Shown one piece after another: positions 41,581 through 51,970 of a stretch of DNA of 64,000 bases. The position numbers and the translations under genes were made by a program. Origin of the DNA: Symsagittifera roscoffensis (Eukaryota > Xenacoelomorpha > Acoela > Convolutidae). A model generated the notes under the pieces. That model was not told the DNA's origin. It saw only the letters and a list, made by a program, of their open reading frames with translations, and ran no database searches. The DNA is taken from positions 60,782,489-60,846,488 of the forward strand of contig NC_087068.1 of NCBI RefSeq assembly GCF_963678635.1, in the 5' to 3' direction. Numbering within the stretch: position 1 is the stretch's first letter; each line of letters begins with the position of its first letter.

Positions 41581-43290
41581 ATGGCAATAGACCAAACTCA
41601 CACTAACGACCGACACAAGACGAACGTGCTTCTGGTAGACGTGATTCTACGAACTGGAGTAATGCGACTCAAAGAAGAAGTCGACCCAGCGATTCGAACA
41701 GGACTGAAAACCCAGAGCCTCTATCACAGGGCCATGATGCTCATGCCGGAAATTCAAGGGATGCAACATCAGTGGTCACGGTTTTTGAACCTCGGAACAG
41801 GGCCTTGGAAACTTTCCTGACGAGGTTATCTAGAACCAGTGAACGTAGTGAAAATTCAGAAGAGTATATAAGAAACCAAGATGCTATAATGATGAATCTG
41901 ACTGATGTATTGATAGTTGGATAGAAGTCATGAAACTGCATTTTGAAGAGGAAGATTCGACAGACAGACAAGAATGCAGTGCGCTTACCAGCAATCTGGA
42001 AGAGACAGTCCTAAGCTGTGTGATGGCCAAAAAACAATACCAGCGAGATACAGCCGACAAAGTTTTTGAAATCTTCTTAAAACGCTTTGACTCCGGAGTA
42101 CGAGGACGCCAAGCGATGGTGCGCTTCGAGAAACAAAGACAACGTGAAGATGAGACGATAGACAAGTTTTTACATGGAGATGCTTAGAAGACGTAGTCAA
42201 CCAGATGAGTCAAACAGCGGTACGAACCTAGCAGTACCTTCAAAATTCATCGACGGTGTAAAGAATGACGAAGTTCGAAAGATATTGGTGACACCTTACA
42301 CACCACTATCTTATCTACCAATTCGCTTACACCAGAAAACTTGAGACTCAAGTCGAAGAGTATCTTTTACTAAAGCCTCCACTGAGATCTGGCTATTACA
42401 AAAACAATTAAGGCATTTTTAACAATGGACCAGCAAACCAAGGTAACAACTGGTACAAACCAAGGGACGATATGGACGACATACACTTTTGTGCATACTG
42501 CAGTTAGAAGGACCATCATGTATCAGCATGCCCAACCTAAATACAATGCATGAAGACAATAGGCTTTAGCCTCGAGGAAGAAGATGCATCAGAATTTGAT
42601 CATGCAGACTTCTTGTGAGGATTAATTGCAAAGTTAGGCCCGAACTTTTCTTTTACAACTTGGAGGGTCATTTCAAATCGGATTGTCCTCAATTCTGGGC
42701 AGACATCAAGCATCCTAGACATGAGAAAGCTTTTTCAGGGGTGAAAGCCAGCAAAGCACGCCTATTGAATGAAGCAGAGGCGCGCAAGAAAGAGAAGCCA
42801 CAAGAGCTGGCAGTAAAGAGAATGCAGGAAGTAACGTAAAAGACACATGAAACGGAACCAGTGACTGCAGCGGAAGATTTCAAAATCGACTACAAGGCAG
42901 CGGCAAGAGATGCTTTATACAGAATTCAGTAGGATTTGGTGGCGAAGGAGAACGAACAAAAAGTTAAGCTTGATCTGGAAAACGAGAAAACACAGGAGAA
43001 GCTGAACACCTTTGAACCGACAAGAGGTAGAGTAAACGAAAACAAAAGGAGTTTAAGCATGAAACTAAATGTGATCTTCGGGCAGATGCTCGGTATGCCG
43101 CCGCAGTGGAGTAAGACACAATCGATACTCTCATTAGCGGGACACCAGGTAATCAGAAATCTGAGTGAACCATCAGAATTCACTTCGATGCATTTGGACA
43201 CATATGCAGATTACCTGAGACAAATAGTGTCACGCATTGAGTCAAGGACGGGGCGAGCGCTATTAACAGCGGGCCCTCGTGGTTCACCTA
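41581..43290 (+). pseudogene. Gag of element A2, decayed and N-terminally deleted
   Basis: Matches A1 Gag from roughly residue 480 onward; the first part is missing, and the same junction occurs in both leader repeats, so the deletion predates the duplication. The capsid piece at 41930-42187 reads MKLHFEEEDS... RFDSGVRGRQ. The first zinc knuckle (about 42487-42530) keeps its Cys/His pattern apart from a stop, and the second (about 42650-42690) has lost the first two cysteines (SFYN in place of CFFC). The pre-protease part runs to about 43290 (LSLAGHQVIRNL). Many stops and shifts. Confidence 0.85.
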
Positions 43291-44800
43291 GAAAACGAAG
43301 CAGATGTGGCTGCACATCTGCTTGACATTAATGGAAAGAAAATCGGAGTCACATGGCTTCTGGACACAGAAGCAGTAGTAAAGGTGATGTCGACAAAAAC
43401 TTGGGAAAGAATAGGCTTCACGAGGGAAACCTAATTCCGACGAATCTTCGATTAGCGTCATCCAACGTAGTCGGAAGGACACCAATAGCTGTCCCCCACA
43501 AGGGAGGATAGGATCTTTGGATGACCCTCCTCGTGGTAGAGAAATTAGACGACTCTGACCAGTTCATCTTGGGCAAAGACTTTGTCAGGAATTTTGATTA
43601 CTTGAACAACAGCTTATTAAAGATCAAAAACCCGGACCGGAAGTATGTTGAGCGACCAATTAATATGATAACAACGGATGAAAATAAGTGTTAATTTGTT
43701 TAGATAGAAACCCTGAACTACAGCAAGGACAAGTTGTGGCACCGATTTTTAGGAGGAGAAATGTGAACTCGTTAGATGATAGCAAACAGGTTTGCTTAGT
43801 ACCCAACCCAAATAGTCGAAGTTCAGTGATTTTAGGCCGGAGCTTCTCGGTAACTCGAAACGGACACAATGAACACCACGGTCTCAACCCATCGTGGAAA
43901 CAAATTTGTTTACGTTTTTCCGATGAGGACCGACTATGAAGAGACACAAACTTGAAGAGACATGACGTGAAGGACTGCCCGTATCATGCCAACAAAGATA
44001 TAATTTGTAAAAAGAATTAATGAAGGTAAATCTATTAATAAAAAGTTTTCAATGAAATCCGAGACGGACGACGGCTTGTCGAGCTGCTCAAATTTTCCGG
44101 AACCACCCTCGAACTAGAATCCGATACACCGGTTTTGCCGGAGATAGAAAGTTGAAAGTGAAAATTGGCGAGGGAGATTTTGAATCTTTGCGGGCGGTTT
44201 TGAATTGCCACGCGGATGTATTTTCGAAACATAAGGCGGATATCGGTTGTTTTAACTTCATCGATTACGAAATCGTATTAGAGGAAGGCGCCGTTCTTCA
44301 TAGTGGAGGCGCGAAACGAATGACACCACAAAAAATGGAAGCGTGCCAAGCCGAAATAGAATTGTTGCGACAAGATAGAACACCCGAAATCGCCTTAAGC
44401 TTGCAGGGGTAGTCATTGCCATAAAGAAAGGTGGGCAGGTTAGGTTTTGTTGCGACTTTCGTTACCTGAACGCCTTGACAATAAAAGATGCCAATCAGAT
44501 ATCACGGATAGATGAGAGCCTCTCGAATCTTAGCGACGCCAATATCTTCACCAGATTAGAATTGGGCAGAAGAAAGATAGAGAGAAACTGGATTGTCATG
44601 TGAATTGGTGTTGTACCAGTGGAAGATATCCTTCGGCGTGTGCAAACGCAACTGCAAGACGACCATATAGACAGGGCGGGCTTAAAATGCAAACGATCAA
44701 GTACCTACGGAGAATGGTAGACATGCATGGCGTACTGCCGGACCCGGAAGCAGTGGAAGCAGTTTGAACATGGAAGGAACCCAGGACAGACACACATCGC
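43291..44800 (+). pseudogene. Protease and reverse transcriptase remnants of A2
   Basis: The protease reads LLDTEAVVKVM, so the catalytic glycine is changed to glutamate, and ILGKDFVRNF follows. The RT keeps FCCDFRYLNAL (about 44440-44480), but a deletion near 44640 joins the LYQWK segment to the RAGLKCK segment and removes the YVDD catalytic block. Several frameshifts. Confidence 0.85.
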
Positions 44801-45844
44801 ATGAGCATCCTTGGATTTGCCAACTACTACCGAGAGTTCATAAAAGGATATTCAGACAAGGTGTACCCCATGCAACAACTGATGCGCAGCAAAGGAAAGA
44901 AATTTGAATGGAACGCGAAAGCTCAAGCAGCCTTTGAGAACTTAAAGCGTGAACTAAGCGAAGCGCAAGTGTTAGGCATGCCTACGGAGAAGGGCATGTA
45001 CGTTCTTGACACAGACGCATCGGCAGTAGCTATCTCAGTAATACTACATCAGGAGCAAGAACGGAATGGGAGAATTGTTCTCCGTCCTACCGCTAATGGC
45101 AGCAAGGTGTTCAGTGTCACTGAGATGAATTATGGTGCATCGAGAGCAGAAAGATTTGCAGTATTCACATTCGTGGAAAAGTACCGCACATTTTTGGGGA
45201 GCGCTCCCTTTGATTTCCGCGTGGACAACAAATCGTTCTCATGGTTGCAGACGTACTCAATGAACCAGAATTATATTGGTAGATGTATAGTAAGATTAGA
45301 TGTATACCACGTGATAATCGAGCACATAATGCGTGACAAACACCAGAACGTTGACAACCTCGGCAAGAAGACTGAGTTCTATGAAAGGCTGGAACCGAAT
45401 CCAGCCAATCAGGCGAAAATCAACGAAGGGTTCTCATCAGGTGGAAATCAACGAAGCAAGCCGATCAGGCGGAGATCAACCTTGACGAGATTGTTAGACA
45501 AGTCTGGACGTCCTGAGTTACCTGTCGAGAAAGCAGCAGAGATGAAGATTCTATTCAAGAAGGACCCGGTGCCCTTGGGTCTGTTGCTGCGCTCAAACCG
45601 GGTCCAACAGGAACTCTCTCGCATTATCATAAACAGCCTCTCATTATTGGATAAAACGGTACAAGTCACGCCACAAATGATGCGGAGGCTGGGTAGATTG
45701 TTGGAGAGAAAAATTACTAGAGATGACAATGAGTGGGCGGTAGCCATAGCATCACTGACAGTCAATGAGAAAAAGAAGATCATGCCGTCAAGACGTCAAC
45801 ACGGGAAATTAAAAGGGATTGTAGGACAACAGCTCAGCGACTAG
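44801..45844 (+). pseudogene. RNase H and RH-integrase linker of A2, open frame
   Basis: A 347-codon open frame starts inside pol (FLGFANYYREF). RNase H motifs are present: LDTDASAVAIS, the acidic helix (SRAERFAVFTF, where A1 has PKAEMFAV), RVDNKS and DKHQNVDNL. Then comes a linker absent from A1, with TRLLDKSGRPELP and LRSNRVQQELSR. It is a fragment of the polyprotein, not an independent gene. Confidence 0.85.
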
Positions 45845-45867
45845 TATCCTCGATACCCCAGAAGGTT

Positions 45868-46560
45868 TTGACAATTACATCAAACAAACAGAAAGGAAGG
45901 AAGAACGGTACACAAAAGAAAACCGTTACCTTTGAAGATCAGGAGAAGGAATGCGAAAAATTTGAACGAAACCTGGAGCAACAGTATTGGTCCGGGGAGA
46001 AGGACGATGAGGAGAGTAGGCGAGTTCATGAGCAGAACCCGGGACAAGGAAGTTTGTCCGGGGAGTCTGATGTAGAGGAAATTGTTCATGGTCAAGAAAA
46101 AGACCTGAAGTATAAAATTTTGTCCGGGGAGTTCAAATTTATGAGCAGAGCGCGTATAACTGATCCCAAAGAAAGAACTAGGTCCATCGCAGACTCTTCA
46201 GTTGTTGACAACTTCCAGAATTCAGGAATCGGCCACTACTGAGACCGAAACTCGAGCACAGGATCGGAACGGTCAGAGCTAGAGATCCACACATTACTAG
46301 TTGAGACTCGAACAAGAGATCTGGACAGGGAGGTATATCAAGATGCTGACAGTGATCGCTACCTCATACCGAGCGAAAGAGAGTTTGACAACACTGCGGA
46401 TTAACATCTGGAAACAGTAGCGGTATCGAAATGTTCGATAATTTTGTTGCATCAGAAAGAGGTAGTCAGGACTGATCTTCAACCGTTCAGGCAAGAAACA
46501 CAGCCATTGGCGAAGATTTGGCGCGTCAAGATGGAAGTTAACCAGAGTATGAGGGAAAGA
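45868..46560 (+). pseudogene. Charged linker with LSGE repeats, and missing integrase core (A2)
   Basis: 45868-46242 is open and very acidic, with WSGE (45988), LSGE (46056) and LSGE (46121) at intervals, each encoded by nearly the same DNA, TTGTCCGGGGAG. After a DREVYQDADSDRYLI segment (about 46320-46360) the reading jumps toward the integrase C-terminus. No HHCC zinc module and no DDE core are found, so the integrase core has been deleted here as well. Confidence 0.65.
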
Positions 46561-46904
46561 AAACGTCACCACAGGTCTATGTAAGGGATGTGATTGGACG
46601 TCAACAAGAAGTTAAAGACTTGTGCAGACGGAACTTTCAGCAGGCACAGGCGAGGACGAGGTAAATGTTCGATGAAGAAGCAGCTCTTGGAAAAGCTTAT
46701 TTGATAGAAGATTACGTATTCGTATTCCAAAACGTTATACATCTGAAAGGAACGAAAAAGCTCCTAAAGAAGTGGAGGGGACCCATCAAGATTACGGATG
46801 GACGTTTCTTTAGGTTGCGCACCAGCCGAGCCGCTCACTTTGAAAATATTAAGCCACACAACCCATCTGCGGAAGATTGGTGTATATCTGCAGACATGGA
46901 ATAA
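46561..46904 (+). pseudogene. Integrase C-terminal remnant of A2
   Basis: Read with one shift, VYVRDVIG.QQEVKDLCRR is followed by the 79-codon frame at 46665-46904 with KGTKKLLKKWRGPIKITD, FRLRTSR and HFENIKPH. This is the SH3-like/GPY-F-type C-terminal part of a gypsy integrase. It is the only integrase sequence in the window. Confidence 0.75.
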
Positions 46905-47548
46905 GATGATTATCTGACGATGAAGCCAGCCTGCGAGGTCAATGAGAAGAGCACCAGGGTCAAAATTATGGGGATGAAATCCTAGAAGAAGGATCAAGTT
47001 CATCACGGAACCTGGATCCCAATGATGTGATCGAAGCGAATGAAGAGCTCTGGCAAGACCTCGAACAAATAGAGGTCTCCAAAAAATTGGAACCATACCT
47101 ACCGTTCGCGTTACAGACATGACAGAGTGACAGGACAAGACTCACGAAGAAATACAACCCTTACGGAGATGACTTCGTAGTGGACATGACAGATATGAAG
47201 AAGATAGATGAAGAAATAGTGGGTCTAGAGGAAACAACTGTGTCACTGGACATAGTCATAGTCGACGACCACGAGGAGGAATGGATCGAGGACCGGTCAA
47301 AACCCGAGGTAGAAATCGAGCCGAAGGAGACCAGTGTCACGATTCAAGATGTAGACCGTGAGAGCATGAAATACCTTAAAACCCAAAATGGATGATCTTT
47401 CCTGGGCTGCCCAGGAAGGGCAACTACTAATTCCCGCGTCTAATCTCGATTTAATCTCCGTTATGCGATAGACTGGGACGTCGATTGACATTTTTGTCCG
47501 GGGAGTGGGGTTATGACTTACTCACACTGAAAAATTATTGTAAAAAAA
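46905..47548 (+). pseudogene. Acidic C-terminal tail of the A2 polyprotein
   Basis: Very acidic frames (VDMTDMKKIDEEIVGLEE at about 47180; VDDHEEEWIEDRS) lead to WAAQEGQLLIPASNLDLISV and, after a stop and shift, FLSGEWGYDLLT at 47491-47526. Homology to A1 resumes at CTTAC.CACTGAAAA just before the macro ORF. The polyprotein frame closes right after an A7 run at 47542-47548. Confidence 0.6.
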
Positions 47549-48118
47549 GTTAAGAATAACAAGAGAGACAGGTGAACTAGAAGCAGAAATAGGCGAGAAT
47601 TCTAAGAAAATGGACACAGAGAGAGTAGTAGAGTCATATTTTAACTTATCAAATGAATACTCTAGTAGCATAATATTAACAGATAGCCATTTTATACTTT
47701 CAAAAAGGACATGTGCGATAGCAATCACAGCGGACATGAGTTTTAGGACAGCAATAGCAGCAGATTTCAAAAGAGAAAATAAAAACAAAGATTTTCTGTG
47801 GAAGCAGAGACCAAGTATAGGAGGTTTAGCAGCCTTGCCTCCGGCGGCTTCTCAGATACCAGGAAAATATTTATGCTTCTTGGTGACTAGGGCGACGGTG
47901 AAGCGACGGTGAACCAACCCTGAGGACTTGGTTCTCTCCCTGACCAGACTGAGAGACTTCCTTGTGGAGAGGGAAGTGAGAGAATTCTCGCTCCCGGTAC
48001 ATCATCGTAACCGAGGACGAATATATCCCAGGGAGTTGTATGCACTGATACACGTAATTTTTTTCTGATACGAACATACAAGTATACTTAAACAAGAAAT
48101 ACTATTTGATTATAGGCT
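47549..48118 (+). pseudogene. Macro-domain-like ORF of A2, broken
   Basis: Homologue of 3086-3667. The open part at 47610-47912 reads VVESYFNLSNEYSS, TCAIAITADMSFRTA, GGLAALPP and KYLCFLVTRAT; after a stop and shift (near 47905) it continues VLSLTRLRDFLVE, LPVHHRNRGR and LYALIHVIF. The non-canonical SFRT loop is the same as in A1. There is no in-frame ATG at the start. Confidence 0.7.
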
Positions 48119-48523
48119 TATGCTCTGTGTAAGAAGTGTTTTGTTATGTAGGTTGTGTGTGATATGTTATGTGTTATGCGTTATGTGTTATGTATTATGT
48201 GTTATGTGATATGTTAGTAAGCCCCTGTGTATTCAAGGGTTAGTGACCATGAGCGACGATCTTAGGAATCGATCCAAAGTTTGGTCGGTCCATTATTAGA
48301 CTAAATTCCAAGAATTTCAGTAATTGAATGATTTATTTAGTTTTAAATATCAAGATATTTTTATCTGTTTTATCTGTTGACTGCTTTAAAGTGATTTTAA
48401 TACAAAACTGGAGTAAAGTTGACAGATGTGATACTCGTGAACTCTTTTCCAGATCCTGATTAATCGTTTTTTATTCACCAGATTTCAATTTAGCAAACTG
48501 TTAAAAGAATCGAAACTAAAGAA
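48119..48523 (+). promoter_or_regulatory. Spacer between macro ORF and ORF2 in A2, with candidate splice acceptor
   Basis: Begins with a run of TTATGTGTTATGT repeats (48150-48215). CTCTTTTCCAG (AG at 48451-48452) followed by ATCCTGATTAATC corresponds to the A1 acceptor at 2760-2761. The ATG at 48524 follows 71 bp later. Confidence 0.45.
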
Positions 48524-50852
48524 ATGGACATCTTCGACTTGATCGAATTGATGGACCTAGCGGAGGCATAAGTGGGACCGATGGCTCACATAAAGAAGAG
48601 GCCCAATGGGAGTCGATGATGGTGTGCCTATTTACTGCACTCTGGCAGCAGCTGAAGTGCGCGGTACTGACCGACTGCACCATACCGATGATCACAAGAA
48701 CGCTGACACCGGCGTGAAGGAGACAAAATGAAAGTATTATTTGGTGGAACAACATATTGAGAAACCTGCCGAGTCGCAATTTTGGACGGATAATCCTCTT
48801 GGATATCGAGCATGAGCTCAGAGCAACGGATCAAGTCAGACACAAAAATGATGGAATCGATTTGGATGCACGGAGGGACAAGGCTGGTTGAATCGAGTCT
48901 TCCAGGAGTGACTGAATTATTTGGAAGTCAAGCTATTTCACACAGGAGTACTGAAGGAGGAAAACGCCACAAACGAGCCGGCACTGTCAACCATTGTACC
49001 CCCTAGCCTAGAAAATCGTTTGGTATCAGTCCCAGCTGTGACCCAGAGGCCGCAAAGCTCCAGCGAGCCAGTTCAAAGGACATACACCTTGAACGGACTC
49101 GGGGAAGCGCAAGTGAGAAGGCATTTCGTCCACATAGGAGGCTAGAGGCTAGGACCTATAAATTTGACAACGGACACATCAGGCACCTCGAGATCAGAAA
49201 CTACGAGTACCAGCCAAGAAGAACGATGACCAGACCTTCGCTTTGGCATGTCTTTAAGCAGAACCTGATGAAGTTCAATCTTCAGACAGTAAAGTTTGCA
49301 GCTGACGCCATTAGGATGCTGAATGGAGCAAGGCTCTCCGTGAGTGGGCTATACACAATTGCAGCTGAGGACTGGTTGATAGCAGCAGGCATTATTTTTA
49401 GCTCCACAACCGATATGAGGTTTGCCGATTTAGTCGGACTGTCCTCGAACAACACACTGGGTCCAGTAATTGCGAGACTTTTGCAGGACGTGAAGCTGAA
49501 CCATAAGGAAGGAAATCGAGAAGAAAGACCAGGAAGATCTCGAGAAAGCATACGATAAAGCGGGAATGAAGAAAGTGAAGATTTTGGTGATTGCGAGGTT
49601 GGACTTCGCTTACACTTCCAAATCCCTGTTTTAGCCGACGTAAAAATGCTGGCAGCAATCGATCCGGACTCGATGCAGTCTGTATCAATGGCGATTGGAG
49701 TGCAACGACAAACAGAATTGAGCCCGATCAAGATCGTGTTTACCGGTATAAACGATCACTTACACAGTAGGGGTTTCCAGAGCAGACACAGAGAGCCTAC
49801 AACGTCGGAAGACGCGGTCTGGCCAGCCATAAAAGATATACTCGAGTCGATGGGCGAGACAATTGATACACCGAGAGAAAGTGCATTCCCGACAATTACG
49901 TCGAAGGCTGTGTTTGCACTATCTCCGGGATATGCACCTCTCACGGATGGATTGAAGTTCGTGTATGTGATGTTGGCGTTGCTCTCGGAAGGAAAATATG
50001 ATGTGATCATATCTGCCCCAAATCGTGAAATAGAAGGAAAATTCTGAGGCCACTGAGGGCAGATTTGCCGGTAGTGTGGTGAGACATCTCAGATGCAATG
50101 CGAGGGTTTAAAGACCATTCATTACACATGCTGGTGCTAGATCAAGTTCTGGGGTTGGAACTGTCCAAGTTCAGCCGACAGCTCAAGTTGAAACCAGGAA
50201 TTGGCGATGACCATCGAGTCATTGTGGCGATGTCCAACGACTTGTGGTTACGATGAATGGAGATAAAAGAAGAAGGAAAAAGAAGACAGAACACAAAAGA
50301 GACAAGAGTTCACCTGGATGAAATGGTTTTGCGAACAAAGCCGGAGGCCAACAAGTGGCTGCACTTCACCGCTTGGGTAGCCACATTGGACGCGGACGCT
50401 TTTGAGCGAGACCCAGCGATGATCACGAGGTTCATGCCTATCTAGTGAAAGAAGTGAACCTGGCAGAAAATGCAGAAGAAAAATCAGCGGAATTCGTGAA
50501 CAAGTTACCCTGGAAGCTTTCTGAATACAAAATGTAAATAGAGAAGAAGGCTTTGACAGGACGGACACTATGCTGGAAGGGATGGAAGCAGGATGGACTG
50601 CGTCCTTCCTGGCAAAAGTCTACCTTTCGCTCTCCCTCCCGATACTTGATTGGGGAGTTCGTCCACGCAGCCACGAGGTTGTCGAAAGTGGAAATAGTAG
50701 CATTGTTCGTGACGAATGAAGCAGAGAATTTCGTACAAGGACCAGTGGTGCTGTTCACTGAGGGAATACAGAATTTACGGCTAGATGGACTTTTAACGTT
50801 GATAGCGATAACACACGGCAAGCTGGGAGAAACAATGAGCCTGAGTCGCTAA
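48524..50852 (+). pseudogene. ORF2 of A2: SGNH-like domain, linker and second domain
   Basis: ATG 48524 (MDIFDLIELMD) is followed by an early deletion that removes the GDSL block. The rest matches D: KEEAQWESMMVCLFTALW, KCAVLTDCTIP and DGIDLD, in which the block V histidine has become aspartate, then GWLNRVFQE. A linker leads to PSLWHVFKQNLMKFNLQ (49232) and FAADAIRMLN. The second domain has KVKILVIARLDF (about 49570), IVFTGINDHLHSRG (49732-49773) with a GIND motif, KAVFALSPGYAP and LSEGKYDVIISAPNRE. The C-terminus reads LFTEGIQNLRLDGLLTL (about 50750-50800) and THGKLGE. Frameshifts and stops occur throughout. Confidence 0.7.
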
Positions 50853-51970
50853 CCGGAGCAAATCAGAGAAAATGTAGAGAAATTTGATATGAAAAGATTT
50901 ACGGGCTCCTGGACCAAGATAAGATGTTTGCGACATATTCTTATTCAGTATCTACTGTCGCAGAATCGCTTCGGGACAAGTGAAGTTGAGACAATTGAGA
51001 AGAAGGAAGATGTGCGATGTCATGCAGCGGGCATACCCATGTTAACAGATCTGCTGATCCTGGCTATGAAGACCAATGCCTTAGTGCTGATCAGAGGAGC
51101 CACGGAGTTCTTGACGGTCAAATACGGACCTGGAGTCACGTTTGCGTTACCTGCAGTCACGTTTTTACGTTAAGATGGTGGCATACAGGAAGTCGGTATT
51201 GCACCTGAACCTAATCTCAGCAGTTGATGGAAGTGCACTCAATTGGTGCGAGCAGCATGAAACGCGAGAAATCATGAGTGAGGACCTATTGTTTGCAAAA
51301 ACATCAAAGCCAGAAATTACTGTAATAAATTTTGACCATCCTTTCTGCGACCGTATGGCAGAAGTGGATAAAGGACATTCGAGATGTTCCCAAGTCTCTG
51401 GAAGTTAAGGCCCTATGACAAGACGAACGGCGAAACTACGAGAATTACTTGTCTAATGGCCTCGTACCACAAAGTGAGAAAAAAATAAAGGCCGGGGTGA
51501 CTACAGGAAACTGCCGGAAGAAATCCCTGAATTTCCCTTAATAAGAATGATGCTGCACGGAGCAGTCTTCGCAGAGCAGACCCCCAGGATGATAGCTTTT
51601 GAGACTAACGAAAGGAGGGTGGCGAAAATCTCTGAAATGATGGATCCGTGCTTCTTAGGCAGAAACGTTGCCGTGATGCAGTGTAAGCAGTTTGTCTACG
51701 CGGATGGGACAGCAATGAGGTGGATTAGTAATGCAGCGGCTCCGAAACAAAGGAGTGCTTAAAGAGGAACAGACGAAATTGGACCTGGCTCCAATAGTCA
51801 TGATAGTAAGAGCAGACTTGCAAGAAGCCTCACTGATTTTAACGAGCGTGAAGCCTGAGTAATAAGTAAGTTGGAAATTACATACTAGGACTGTGCTAGC
51901 AACTTCCGGCTGCGAAGAAATCAAACTGATGCACGGAGAGGAAGAAGATCAATCAGCTGGCAGACTAGTT
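50853..51970 (+). pseudogene. ORF2/ORF3 connecting region of A2
   Basis: Fragmentary frames follow in line with ORF2: 50889-51173 (QYLLSQNRFGTSEVE, LLILAMKTNALVLIRG), 51142-51408 and 51547-51762. No homologue elsewhere in the window and no recognised domain. In D and C the LTR comes directly after the THG end of ORF2, so this segment is specific to the A subfamily or was lost in the others. Confidence 0.45.
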
